Shown here: piece by piece, positions 1 through 8,022 of the stretch
How the letters are laid out: the number at the start of each line of letters is the position of its first letter
Position numbering within the stretch: the stretch's first letter is position 1
NCBI RefSeq assembly: GCF_002735705.1
Contig: NZ_PDZL01000020.1
Coordinates: 1-64,000 of the forward strand
DNA length: 64,000 bases
Source of the DNA: Janthinobacterium sp. BJB426
GTDB lineage: Bacteria; Pseudomonadota; Gammaproteobacteria; Burkholderiales; Burkholderiaceae_D
Direction of reading: 5' to 3'
The notes under the pieces: model-generated
Database searches by the model: none
Told to the model about the DNA's origin: nothing
The model's input: only the letters and a program-made list of their open reading frames with translations
Made by a program: the position numbers and the translations under genes

Positions 1-96
1 GCCTGCGCATTGGCCAACAAACTGGCGCGCACGGCATGGGCCATCGCGGCCCACCATACCGAATTTGAAATAAAAGAGGCGCCCATGACAACATGA
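1..96 (+). CDS. IS110-family transposase, C-terminal fragment (cut by window edge)
   Basis: Frame 1 is open from the first base to a TGA at 94-96 and gives 31 residues containing ALANKLARTAWAI. This resembles the conserved C-terminal tail of IS110/IS1111 transposases, typically ALANK-x-AR-xx-WA. The DEDD catalytic domain and most of the serine-containing domain lie upstream of the window, so it is unknown whether the gene is intact. It runs in the same direction as the flagellin gene that begins about 380 bases further on. The assignment rests on this short tail only. Confidence 0.6.
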   Translation, partial: ACALANKLARTAWAIAAHHTEFEIKEAPMTT

Positions 97-352
97 GGGC
101 CTCCCAAGACTCACTGCTTTACAGCACTCCTACCTGGTTTTGCGACTGCTGACATTGGATGACGTGAACGGCACACCGGCCTGACGGATAACCTAGCTAA
201 AAAATCGGCTGTCAAAGGCCGAGCGGCTTTTAAGGACCGACAGGCGCGACTCTCATCGTGGCGCGGAGATCCATCTCCAACCAAACGCCGGATAGATTTA
301 AGCAAGCCTACTCACATCATACAAAATCAGCTTGCAAAAAGGAGGGTGACCA
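97..352 (+). ncRNA. Possible IS-encoded guide (bridge/seeker) RNA region
   Basis: This non-coding stretch lies between the transposase stop and the presumed IS right end. In the IS1111 group the guide RNA is encoded in this position. Small hairpins are visible: TCGGC/GCCGA (205-209 with 218-222) and GGAGA/TCTCC (265-269 with 274-278, 4-base loop). No credible reading frame covers it. The RNA itself and its boundaries are inferred from position, not shown. Confidence 0.3.
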
Positions 353-381
353 TAGATTTTTTATGTGCGAAACGTATTGAT

Positions 382-410
382 TTGACTATATTGCCTTTCG
401 ATTTAACAAT
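382..410 (+). promoter_or_regulatory. Candidate sigma-70-like promoter of the flagellin gene
   Basis: TTGACT (382-387) and AACAAT (405-410) are separated by 17 bases and lie about 65 bases before the flagellin GTG. No clean sigma-28 box (TAAA-N15-GCCGATAA) was found here, although a flagellin gene would normally have one. It lies just outside the presumed IS end. Sequence match only, so weak. Confidence 0.25.
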
Positions 411-476
411 GCTGGCGCCGCAGTCGCCTATACAAGGTAGACCCGACTCACCCTCACCGCCCACCGGAGCCGCCAC

Positions 477-1355
477 GTGCTGAGCATTCACACCAATATC
501 GCCGCAATGTACGCCCAAAGCGCCGCCGCCAGTGCGCAAAGCCGGCTGACGATGTCGATGATGCGCCTCTCCACCGGCTTTCGCATCAACTCGGCCATGG
601 ACGACGCTGCGGGCCTGCAGATCGCCACGCGCCTCAGTGCCCAGGTCAGCGGCATGACGGTGGCCATGCGCAATACGCAGAACAGCACCTCGATGCTGCA
701 GACGGCCGAAGGCGCGTTTGGCGAAGTCACGGACATGCTGGTACGCATGAAAGACCTGGCCACGCAGGCGGCCGACGCTTCGTCCAACCAGACCGACCGC
801 GACGCCATGCAGTCCGAGTACGATGCGCTGGGGCTCGAGCTGTACAACGTCATGACCAACACCTCCTACGGCGGCGGCCTGTTGCTGGGCAACGGCAGTG
901 CCGGCAAGGGCACCCTGTCGGAGGCGATGACCTTCCAGATCGGCGCCAGCAGCAGCGAAACCATGAAGTTCGACGTGTCAGGCAAGATGGGCAGCCTGGA
1001 TACATTATTGAAAGCCATTTCGGCCAACTTTTCCGCCACCGGCACGGCCGGCAGCGAAATCGGCACGAATGGCGCCGCCAACAGCATGATCGATCAGCTG
1101 GCGGCGGCGCTCGACCAGGTCGGCGGCGTACGCTCGGCTCTGGGGGCGGCGGCCAACCGCCTCGACCACGTGCACAACAATCTGGCCAACATGGTCACCA
1201 ATACCAAGGCCGCCATCGGCCGCATCATGGATGTCGATTACGCGGCGGAAAGCGCCAACATGGTGTCAGCACAAATGTTGCTGCAGGCCAGCACGGCGAT
1301 GCTCAAGCAAAGCCAGAGCATGCAGAAAATGATACTGTCACTGTTGCAGCCATGA
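477..1355 (+). CDS. lafA: Flagellin, short lateral type (LafA/FliC)
   Basis: Filament subunit of the flagellum, exported through the FlhAB/FliPQR gate. The 292-residue protein has both conserved terminal helical regions: an N-terminal SIHTNIAAMYAQ and LSTGFRINSAMDDAAGLQIA (31-50), and a C-terminal region ending in QASTAMLKQSQSMQKMILSLLQ. The middle is short, so the filament is built mainly of the D0/D1 core with little of the outer D2/D3 domains, as in lateral flagellins. Translation starts at GTG 477, with GGAG at 466-469 correctly spaced. The next gene follows after 56 bases on the same strand. The rest of the flagellar cluster lies downstream, separated by a minus-strand operon. An IS110-type element ends just upstream. 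Confidence 0.93.
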   Translation: MLSIHTNIAAMYAQSAAASAQSRLTMSMMRLSTGFRINSAMDDAAGLQIATRLSAQVSGMTVAMRNTQNSTSMLQTAEGAFGEVTDMLVRMKDLATQAADASSNQTDRDAMQSEYDALGLELYNVMTNTSYGGGLLLGNGSAGKGTLSEAMTFQIGASSSETMKFDVSGKMGSLDTLLKAISANFSATGTAGSEIGTNGAANSMIDQLAAALDQVGGVRSALGAAANRLDHVHNNLANMVTNTKAAIGRIMDVDYAAESANMVSAQMLLQASTAMLKQSQSMQKMILSLLQP

Positions 1356-1411
1356 TGGCTGATACAGCCTGATTCACCGGCTTTTATAGACTTTCATCTG
1401 GACACAGTGGC

Positions 1412-2524
1412 ATGGCGATAGACCGCATTTCATCGGGCAACCCGGTTCCCCTGATTACCCAGCGCTTCGACGTCAGCCCCGCTACGCCGATGGTGCCGGG
1501 CGTGGTGCAGCCGCTGGTGCCCATCGGTCCCTACATGGCGCCCGCGCCCGACGCCGGCACCCTGCCCGCCCAGCTGCAGCAGAAGGGACAGGACAGCCTG
1601 GCGTCCCTCATCAAGCCAAATGCCGACGGCACGGGCGGCGCCATGCCGCGCGACAGCAGCGCCATGCAGGTCAATCAGCTTTTCTTCACACGCCAGCTGG
1701 TCTGGCAACCGCCTGACGCGGCACAGCTGGCCGCCTCGTGGCGCGTGATGGTCAAGACGTATGGCGAGCAATACGCGGCCCTGCAGGAACAGGCACGCGG
1801 CCAGCACGTGCCGGGCAACCTGTTCATGGCCGAGCAGCAACCGGCCCTGCTGCGCGAAGGCGCCCGTCCGCCGTTGACGGTCGACAGCGAAGCGTGGCGC
1901 TTTGCCGTGTATGGCTGGGGCGGCCAGCGCCTGCTGCTGCGCGTGCTGGCCAGCGACGAGGATGAGGATGCAACGCCCAGACGGCGCGGCAAGGTGGCGC
2001 TGCGCGTCGAACTGATCATCATCGGCATCGGCCGGGTCGTGATCCAGATGGAACCGTCCGGCGACGGTGTGCTGCTGGAACTGGCTGCCGACGAGGAAGC
2101 CGCATTGCGCCATTTGCGCCTGGCCCTGCCCGAGATCGCCGACGCCGTGCGGCGCGCCGGTCTGCGCGTGGTGCGCTGCCGCCTGAACCGCCAGCTGCAC
2201 GCGCAGCGCGTGCACGGCAATTACCCGATGCAGGCAGGCGCCGCCTCGCTGTCGCTGGCCCTGTTCCGCGCCATGGCCGAAGTGGCGCTGCTGCTGACGC
2301 AGCCGGAAGCGGAAGCGGCGGCCGATCCCGATGCGCCTGCAGCCAGCACTGCCGCGGCCGCAGCCGAAGAGGAGGCCATCATTGTCTCGAAGGAAGTGGC
2401 GGCGCCGCTCGGGTATGACTATGGCGATGCGGCGGCGGGCGAGCAGGAAGAGGAAGTGCTGTTGCTGGCCGGGCCGGCCGAAGCTACGCAGGATTTGCTG
2501 CCGCCCATCGACGAGCAGGATTGA
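1412..2524 (+). CDS. FliK-like protein paired with flagellin, function unassigned
   Basis: A 370-residue protein of no family I can name with certainty. Residues about 194-262 read like the FliK C-terminal fold: alternating beta strands (VALRVELIIIGIGRVVIQM), a short turn, another strand (GVLLELAA), then a helix (LRLALPEIADAVRRAG) and a closing strand. Before this lies a proline-rich, poorly ordered N-terminus, and after it an alanine- and glutamate-rich acidic tail. Layout and composition fit a hook-length or export-switch protein, but a genuine FliK is encoded separately in this cluster (17272-18414). It probably shares a transcript with flagellin and is followed by a strong terminator. Hypothetical with a FliK-like domain. 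Confidence 0.6.
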   Translation: MAIDRISSGNPVPLITQRFDVSPATPMVPGVVQPLVPIGPYMAPAPDAGTLPAQLQQKGQDSLASLIKPNADGTGGAMPRDSSAMQVNQLFFTRQLVWQPPDAAQLAASWRVMVKTYGEQYAALQEQARGQHVPGNLFMAEQQPALLREGARPPLTVDSEAWRFAVYGWGGQRLLLRVLASDEDEDATPRRRGKVALRVELIIIGIGRVVIQMEPSGDGVLLELAADEEAALRHLRLALPEIADAVRRAGLRVVRCRLNRQLHAQRVHGNYPMQAGAASLSLALFRAMAEVALLLTQPEAEAAADPDAPAASTAAAAAEEEAIIVSKEVAAPLGYDYGDAAAGEQEEEVLLLAGPAEATQDLLPPIDEQD

Positions 2525-2535
2525 CGCAGCACAAA

Positions 2536-2562
2536 AAAAACGGCGCCCGAAGCGCCGTTTTT
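2536..2562. terminator. Bidirectional intrinsic terminator
   Basis: CGGCGC (2541-2546) pairs with GCGCCG (2552-2557) around a 5-base loop, with A5 before and T5 after the stem. It works in both orientations and separates the flagellin transcript from the convergent fliM-flhA operon. Confidence 0.85.
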
Positions 2563-2576
2563 GTTTATGCCATCGT

Positions 2577-4664
2577 TTACCCCACCGTGCCGATGATGCT
2601 CACTTCGCGGTTTTCCGGGATTTCGTTGTACGACAGCACATGCAGGCCCGGCGCGAACAGGCGCGCATAGCGGGCCAGCAGCGGACGGATCTGCGGCAGC
2701 ACCAGCAGCAGCGGCGGCGTGGCCTGCTGCTTCATCTGCTCGCGCGCCACCGGCATGTTCACCTGCAGCTGCGACAGCAGGTGCGGGTCGATCGGGTAAT
2801 TATCCAAGGTCACCTTGCCCGACTGGCGCGCCTGGTTCAGCGAGCCGAGCAACATGTTTTCCAGCTCGCCGCCCAGGTTAAACGCCTGCATTTCCATCTT
2901 CTGGCCAAACAGGCCGCTGACGATCTGGCGCCGCAGCGCGCAGCGTACTTCGGCCGCCAGCAGGATCGGGTCCTTGGTCGTTTCCGAACTGTCGAGCAAG
3001 GTGGTGGCGATGGGCACGATATCCTTCAGCGACACATTTTCCGCCAGCAAGACGCGGAACACGCGCAGCAGCTGGGTGTGCGTCAGCGCCTTGTCCAGCG
3101 CGCCAGCGAGCTTGGGCGACAGGGCCGTCAGGCGCTCCATCATGTTCGAGACGTCTTCGTGGCGGAACAGTTCCGGCAGGTATTCGCGCACCATTTTCGA
3201 CAAGTGCGTGGCAATCACGCTGGGCGCCTCGATGACCTGGTAACCGAGGCCCAGCGCATGCGCCTTCTCGCTCGGTTCGATCCACGTGACGGGCATGCCG
3301 TAGGCCGGCTCGATGCCGGGAATGCCATCGAGCTGGCCATACACGTTCGGCGACGGGATCGCCATCAGGCGGTCGGCCTGCACTTCCGCCTGCGCGACCA
3401 CCGTGCCCGACAGCACGATGGCGTATTGCGACGGCTTCAGGGCCAGGTCGTCGCGCACGCCGATATTCGGCAGCAGCAAGCCCATCGCTTCGGACAGGCT
3501 CTGGCGCACGCCCTTGACGCGCTTGTTCAGCGGTTCGCCTTGCGTTTTATCCACCATGCCAACCAGTTTATAGCCGAGCATCACCATCAGCGGTTGCACG
3601 GCAGGCAGTTGCTGCCACTCCAGTTCGGCCGGGCGCTCGTCGCGCAAGGCCGCCTCGATGGCCGCCATGCCGGCCGCATCGGGCCCCTTCACGCGCTTGG
3701 TCAATCGCCAGGCCACGAAGGCCAGCACGCCCGCGAAGGTCATGAACATGAACCACGGCATGCCCGGAATCAAGGCCAGCGCCACCATCATGCCGGCCGC
3801 GCTGAAGATCACCGTTGGCGACGTCAGCACCTGGCCTGCCACTTGCTGTTCGAAGTCGCCCGAATCGCTGATGCGGGTCACCAGGATGGCGGCCGCGGCC
3901 GACAGCAGCAGCGCCGGAATCTGCGCCACCAGGCCATCACCGATGGTCAGCAGTGCATATTGACGGAAGGCATCGCCGAACGACAGGTCGTGCATCAGCG
4001 AGCCGATGGCCACGCCGCCGACCATGTTGATGATCAAAATCAGGATACTGGCGACGGCGTCGCCGCGCACGAACTTCGACGCACCGTCCATGGCGCCATA
4101 GAAATCCGCTTCGGCGGCCACGTCCTTGCGACGGATCTGGGCTTTTTCCTGATTGATCAGGCCGGCATTCAGGTCGGCATCGATGGCCATCTGCTTGCCC
4201 GGCAAGGCATCGAGGGTAAAGCGCGCCGACACTTCGGATATACGCTCGGCGCCCTTGGTGACGACGGCGAAGTTGATAATCATCAAGATCACGAAGACCA
4301 CGATACCGACGACGAAGTTGCCGCCGATCACGACGTTACCAAACGCCTCGATCACCTTACCGGCCGCATCTGCACCCGTATGGCCGTGCAACAGCACCAC
4401 GCGCGTGGACGCCACGTTGAGGGTCAGCCTGAGCATGGTGGTGGCCAGGATCACCGTCGGAAAGACGGAGAAATCGAGCGGCCGCTTGGCCGACACGCTG
4501 ACGAGGATGACGATCAGTGCCAGCACGATATTGAAAGTGAACAAGATATCGAGCAGCACCGGCGGCAGCGGCAGGATGATCATTGCCAGGATCACCAGCA
4601 GGAACAGCGGCGTGGCGAACTTGTGGCGGCGCATTTCAGCAACCACGCGGTTCAGGAAATTCAT
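2577..4664 (-). CDS. flhA: Flagellar export gate protein FlhA (lateral LfhA)
   Basis: Large inner-membrane component of the flagellar type III export gate, which couples the proton gradient to substrate export and docks chaperone-substrate complexes. At 695 residues it has normal family length. The N-terminal half carries about eight membrane segments with the hallmark FHIPEP segment (TKGAERISEVSARFTLDALP, then GKQMAIDADLNAG). The C-terminal half is the cytosolic ring domain. It is the last gene of a minus-strand operon fliM-N-P-Q-R-flhB-flhA, and its ATG overlaps the end of flhB by 4 bases. This gene order and the lack of fliO match secondary (lateral) flagellar loci. Confidence 0.97.
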   Translation of the reverse strand: MNFLNRVVAEMRRHKFATPLFLLVILAMIILPLPPVLLDILFTFNIVLALIVILVSVSAKRPLDFSVFPTVILATTMLRLTLNVASTRVVLLHGHTGADAAGKVIEAFGNVVIGGNFVVGIVVFVILMIINFAVVTKGAERISEVSARFTLDALPGKQMAIDADLNAGLINQEKAQIRRKDVAAEADFYGAMDGASKFVRGDAVASILILIINMVGGVAIGSLMHDLSFGDAFRQYALLTIGDGLVAQIPALLLSAAAAILVTRISDSGDFEQQVAGQVLTSPTVIFSAAGMMVALALIPGMPWFMFMTFAGVLAFVAWRLTKRVKGPDAAGMAAIEAALRDERPAELEWQQLPAVQPLMVMLGYKLVGMVDKTQGEPLNKRVKGVRQSLSEAMGLLLPNIGVRDDLALKPSQYAIVLSGTVVAQAEVQADRLMAIPSPNVYGQLDGIPGIEPAYGMPVTWIEPSEKAHALGLGYQVIEAPSVIATHLSKMVREYLPELFRHEDVSNMMERLTALSPKLAGALDKALTHTQLLRVFRVLLAENVSLKDIVPIATTLLDSSETTKDPILLAAEVRCALRRQIVSGLFGQKMEMQAFNLGGELENMLLGSLNQARQSGKVTLDNYPIDPHLLSQLQVNMPVAREQMKQQATPPLLLVLPQIRPLLARYARLFAPGLHVLSYNEIPENREVSIIGTVG

Positions 4665-5800
4665 GGCGGTACGACCTCGCTCAGATGAGATGGCACGGCC
4701 ATCTCGGTGGGTAATACGGGCTGGGCAGCACGCTGCCCGGACCGGAATGCTTTCAATTGCAGGATGTAGTTCAGCACCTGCGATACGGCCTGGTAGAGCT
4801 GCACGGGAATCTGCTGCTGCACCTGGCTGGTGTTGTAGATGGCGCGCGCCAGCGGCGGCAACTCCAGCGTTTCAATATGGTGTTCCTTCGCCACTTGCCG
4901 GATATACAGCGCCATCTCGTCGACGCCCTTGGCAACGACAAACGGCGCCTCGGCGCGGTCCTGGTCATACTTCAATGCGACGGCGTAATGTTCTGGATTG
5001 ACAATCACCACGTCGGCGTCGGGCACGGTCTTGCGCACGCTGCGCCGGCCGATCTGCTGCTGCAACTGGCGGATGCGCTGGCGCACTTCGGGCCGCCCTT
5101 CGCTGCTTTTATGTTCTTCCTTGACATCCTGCTTGCTCATGCGCTGGTTGCGGGCAAAGAAAAACGCCTGCGCTGGCACGTCGATGATGGCAAACAGCAC
5201 GAAGACGGAAATGAGCGCCATCAAGCCGTCGAGCATCAGCGCCGAGCCATCGAGCATGGCCTGCTGCAGGGGCCGGTGTTGCAAATCCACGTACTGCGTC
5301 AGGCTGGAGCGGCTCACATGCACGAGCACCATGCCCAGCACGGTGGCCTTGGCGATGGACAAGCCGAATTCAAAAGCATGCTTGGGCGCAAACAGACGGC
5401 CCAGGTTCTTGGCCGGGCTCAGGCGCTCCATCTTCGGCATCCAGTTCTTCGTGCTGATGACCCAGCCGCCGGGGATCAGGGAGCCGAGCACGACAAACAG
5501 GGGCACGCAGAACAGCGGCACGATCATCTTGATCAGCAAGCCCACCGACGTCGTAAACGCCATCGACATGGCATTTTCCAGCGCGCCCTTGCTGTCGAGC
5601 GGCATGAAGGCCATGGCGAACAGCTCGCGAAAGCTCACCAGATAGCCTGGCAGCAGGTAAATGAAGACCTTCATGCTGATCAGGATGCCCAGCGCCGTCG
5701 ACAGGTCGCGCGAACGCACCACCTGCCCTTCCTGGCGCGACTTCTTCAGCTTTTGCTGTGACGCCTTTTCTGTCTTGTCGCCCGTGCTGCTATCCGCCAT
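4661..5800 (-). CDS. flhB: Flagellar export switch protein FlhB (lateral LfhB)
   Basis: Export-gate subunit that switches specificity from rod/hook to filament substrates. The 379-residue protein has the usual charged N-terminus (DKTEKASQQKLKKSRQEGQV), four membrane helices and a cytosolic domain. The autocleavage site reads NPEH (268-271) instead of the usual NPTH: the Asn-Pro pair that is cut and the His are kept, and Thr is replaced by Glu. Its start lies inside the last codons of fliR, indicating translational coupling. A cleavable FlhB implies a FliK partner, and two FliK-like proteins are encoded in this cluster. Confidence 0.96.
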   Translation of the reverse strand: MADSSTGDKTEKASQQKLKKSRQEGQVVRSRDLSTALGILISMKVFIYLLPGYLVSFRELFAMAFMPLDSKGALENAMSMAFTTSVGLLIKMIVPLFCVPLFVVLGSLIPGGWVISTKNWMPKMERLSPAKNLGRLFAPKHAFEFGLSIAKATVLGMVLVHVSRSSLTQYVDLQHRPLQQAMLDGSALMLDGLMALISVFVLFAIIDVPAQAFFFARNQRMSKQDVKEEHKSSEGRPEVRQRIRQLQQQIGRRSVRKTVPDADVVIVNPEHYAVALKYDQDRAEAPFVVAKGVDEMALYIRQVAKEHHIETLELPPLARAIYNTSQVQQQIPVQLYQAVSQVLNYILQLKAFRSGQRAAQPVLPTEMAVPSHLSEVVPP

Positions 5801-6590
5801 GGGCCACCCGCATCTGTTCGGCGATCATGTCGAGCACCCGATTCGTCATGGCGATGTAGTGCTCAGGGATAAAGCGCACGATCTGCCCCAGCATCAGCAG
5901 GCCGAACACGGTGATCATGGAAAAACCCAGCGAAAACAGGTTCAGCGACGGCGCCACCCGGTTCAGGAAGCCGAAACCCAGTTGCACCACCATGGTGGAA
6001 AAGACGATGGGCAAGGCCAGCAGCATGGCGGCGGCAAAAATCCACGCCACGTTATACGCCACCGTCTGCAGCAGCAGCGGTCCGTAACCCTGCCCCACGG
6101 GCCAGGCCGTGAAACTGGCGCCGATCACGCCCGTCAGCACGAGGTGGCCGTCGATGGCGAAAAATACGATCATGCACATGATGGTGAGCATCCCCGTGAT
6201 CACGTCCGACGAGGTGCCATTGAGCGGGTCGTTCATGACGGCCATGGAAAAGCCCACCTGGCTCGACACGAGGTAGCCGAGCACCGACATGACGGACATG
6301 GCGAAGTGGAAGGCCAGGCCCAGGACGAAGCCGATGATGGCCTGCTCCAGGGTGGCGACGAGGGCGTGCAGGGAAAACGGATCGATCTTCAGCAAGTCCT
6401 GCGACACGCCCGACGCCTGCATCACGGGCAGCATCAGGATCGCCAGCACCAGCGACAGCAGCACCCGCACGGGGACGGGCACCATGGCGTCGCCGATCAC
6501 GGGCGAGGCGCTGAGCATGGCCAGGATGCGGCAGAACGGCCACCACACGGCCAGCAGAAACGGCAGCACCTGATTGAAAATCTGATCCAT
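5790..6590 (-). CDS. fliR: Flagellar export apparatus protein FliR
   Basis: Inner-membrane part of the export-gate helical assembly with FliP and FliQ. The frame is open further upstream to a TTG at 6644, but the ATG at 6590 (MDQIFNQVLPFLLAVWWPF) gives the standard FliR start and about 266 residues. The sequence has six or so hydrophobic segments and the conserved GFSMAVMNDP and GLLMLGQIV regions. It ends 11 bases inside flhB and follows fliQ by 11 bases. Normal in length and content. Confidence 0.94.
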   Translation of the reverse strand: MDQIFNQVLPFLLAVWWPFCRILAMLSASPVIGDAMVPVPVRVLLSLVLAILMLPVMQASGVSQDLLKIDPFSLHALVATLEQAIIGFVLGLAFHFAMSVMSVLGYLVSSQVGFSMAVMNDPLNGTSSDVITGMLTIMCMIVFFAIDGHLVLTGVIGASFTAWPVGQGYGPLLLQTVAYNVAWIFAAAMLLALPIVFSTMVVQLGFGFLNRVAPSLNLFSLGFSMITVFGLLMLGQIVRFIPEHYIAMTNRVLDMIAEQMRVAHGG

Positions 6591-6601
6591 GGCGCGCGGC
6601 G

Positions 6602-6874
6602 CTATCCGACCAGGGTGGCGGCGCGCTGAAAAATGGATACGCAATAATCCATCAGGTAACCGGCCATCCAGCGTCCGGCCAGGATCAGGGCCAGCAGGGT
6701 GACCAGCAGGCGCGGCAGGAAACTCATGGTCTGTTCATTGATCGAGGTGGCCGCCTGCACCAGCGCGACCAGCAAGCCCATGAGCAAACCGGGCACGACC
6801 AGGATCACCACCAGCAGCATGACGACATGCAGCGCTTCGATGATCAGGTCGACGGCGACTTCAGGCGTAAACAT
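6602..6874 (-). CDS. fliQ: Flagellar export apparatus protein FliQ
   Basis: A 90-residue protein with two membrane helices joined by a short loop, the normal size for FliQ, which forms part of the FliPQR export channel. The first helix region (LIIEALHVVMLLVVILVVPG) and the turn after it (ALVQAATSINEQTMSFLP) are typical of the family. It lies 3 bases after fliP and before fliR in the minus-strand operon. Confidence 0.95.
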   Translation of the reverse strand: MFTPEVAVDLIIEALHVVMLLVVILVVPGLLMGLLVALVQAATSINEQTMSFLPRLLVTLLALILAGRWMAGYLMDYCVSIFQRAATLVG

Positions 6875-6877
6875 CGG

Positions 6878-7648
6878 TCAATAGCCCTGTATGCTGGTAA
6901 CCAACGTATTGACGGTCAGGGTCCAGCCGTCGACCAGCACGAACAGCAGCAGCTTGAACGGCAGCGAAATGACGAGCGGCGAGAGCATCATCATGCCCAT
7001 GGCCATCAGCACGGACGCCACCACCAGATCGATGATGAGGAACGGTATGAACAGCATGCAGCCGATCTGGAACGCCGTCTTGAGTTCGGACAAGACAAAC
7101 GCGGCCAGCTTGACCGTGAAACTGTGGTCTTGCGGGCGCATGCTCGACGGCTCCCCGGCCAGGTGCGCGATCTGCGCCAGCGCGGCCTTGCTCGTCTGCG
7201 CCAGCATGAAGCGCGAAATCGGCACTTCGGCGATCTTCAGGGCTTCCTGCATGCCGATCTGGTCGCGGTCGTAAGGCACGAACGCTTCCTTCCACACCTG
7301 GTCGCCGATGGGGCGCATGACCAGCAAGGTGAGGATCAGGGCGATGCCGGTGACGATACGGTTTGGCAAGCCCTGCTGCAGGCCCAGGGCCTGGCGCAGC
7401 AGGGACAGCACGATGACGAAGCGGGTAAAGCTGGTCATCATCATGACCATCACGGGCAGCAGCCCGAGCAGGGTCATGACGACCAGGATCTGCATCTTGA
7501 CCGACAAGTCGGTCTTCGCGCCCGGCACCACGCCGGACAGCAGGTCCTGCGCGCCAGCGGCGTTGCAACACAGCATCAGAACGGGAACAGCCAGCGCGGC
7601 AGCCAGCGCGCCGCGGCGCCGGCTCAAACCGGGTACCGCCAGCTTCAT
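6878..7648 (-). CDS. fliP: Flagellar export apparatus protein FliP
   Basis: Core export-gate protein. The 256-residue product has a cleavable signal peptide (hydrophobic 13-31, AGA before QDLL) followed by four membrane helices. Family signatures include MMTSFTRFVIVLSLLRQALG and ELKTAFQIGCMLFIPFLIID. Its start overlaps the end of fliN by 4 bases. FliO, which stabilises FliP assembly in many primary flagella, is missing between fliN and fliP, as in Flag-2 type clusters. Confidence 0.96.
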   Translation of the reverse strand: MKLAVPGLSRRRGALAAALAVPVLMLCCNAAGAQDLLSGVVPGAKTDLSVKMQILVVMTLLGLLPVMVMMMTSFTRFVIVLSLLRQALGLQQGLPNRIVTGIALILTLLVMRPIGDQVWKEAFVPYDRDQIGMQEALKIAEVPISRFMLAQTSKAALAQIAHLAGEPSSMRPQDHSFTVKLAAFVLSELKTAFQIGCMLFIPFLIIDLVVASVLMAMGMMMLSPLVISLPFKLLLFVLVDGWTLTVNTLVTSIQGY

Positions 7649-8022
7649 GCTGTCATCAGGTCGAGATTGAGGCCGTCGAGGTCGATGACTTTCAGGCCAT
7701 AGTTCTCGCCGGCCACCACCACTTCGGCGCGGCCGATCGGCGTGCCGTTGACCTTGATCACCAGCGGTTCGCCGGCCAGCATGTCGAGTTCGATCACGCT
7801 TTCCGGGCCGATGGCCATCAATTCCTCCAGCGAAATGCGGGCCGAGCCCACTTCCAGGGTCAGGGTGACGGGGATCTTGCGCATCATCTGCGGAATGTCG
7901 CGTCGCGCGCGGCCGCTGGCCACGTCGGACACATCGCCCTGCTCGATGATCATGTCATCGCCCAGGTCTTCCAGCAGGGTTTCGCTCTGGTTGGTATCGG
8001 TCATATTCATATTATTCGACAT
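7645..8022 (-). CDS. fliN: Flagellar motor switch protein FliN
   Basis: C-ring protein of about 125 residues. The C-terminal SpoA fold is clear (MMRKIPVTLTLEVGSARISL, then IGPESVIELD, PLVIKVNGTPIGRAEVVV). ATG 8022 is chosen; a TTG two codons upstream (8028) and ATGs at 8010 and 8004 are alternatives. No Shine-Dalgarno is evident: the AGGAGG nearby is on the other strand. The start overlaps the end of fliM, so translation is probably coupled. FliN forms the base of the switch and binds the FliH-FliI complex. Confidence 0.92.
   Translation of the reverse strand: MSNNMNMTDTNQSETLLEDLGDDMIIEQGDVSDVASGRARRDIPQMMRKIPVTLTLEVGSARISLEELMAIGPESVIELDMLAGEPLVIKVNGTPIGRAEVVVAGENYGLKVIDLDGLNLDLMTA

Larger units (their letters stand above)
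1..355 (+). mobile_element. 3' end of an IS110/IS1111-type insertion sequence
   Basis: The left edge holds the final codons of an IS110-family transposase followed by about 260 non-coding bases. These end in a purine-rich block (AAAAAGGAGGGTGACCATAG, about 336-355) that resembles the right ends of IS1111-group elements as I remember them. The flanking sequence then becomes AT-rich. The exact right boundary is a guess. In this family the element uses a DEDD recombinase and a structured guide RNA, and usually makes no long target duplication. The 5' part lies outside the window. Confidence 0.55.

Noticed and set aside
403..433. Sigma-28-like TTAACAAT and GCCTATAC before flagellin
   Set aside because: The spacing and both boxes deviate from TAAA-N15-GCCGATAA, so it is not called.
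2331..4688. 785-codon open frame opposite flhA
   Set aside because: Antisense shadow of a certain gene. Composition (His/Gln/Arg rich) is typical of the reverse frame in high-GC DNA.
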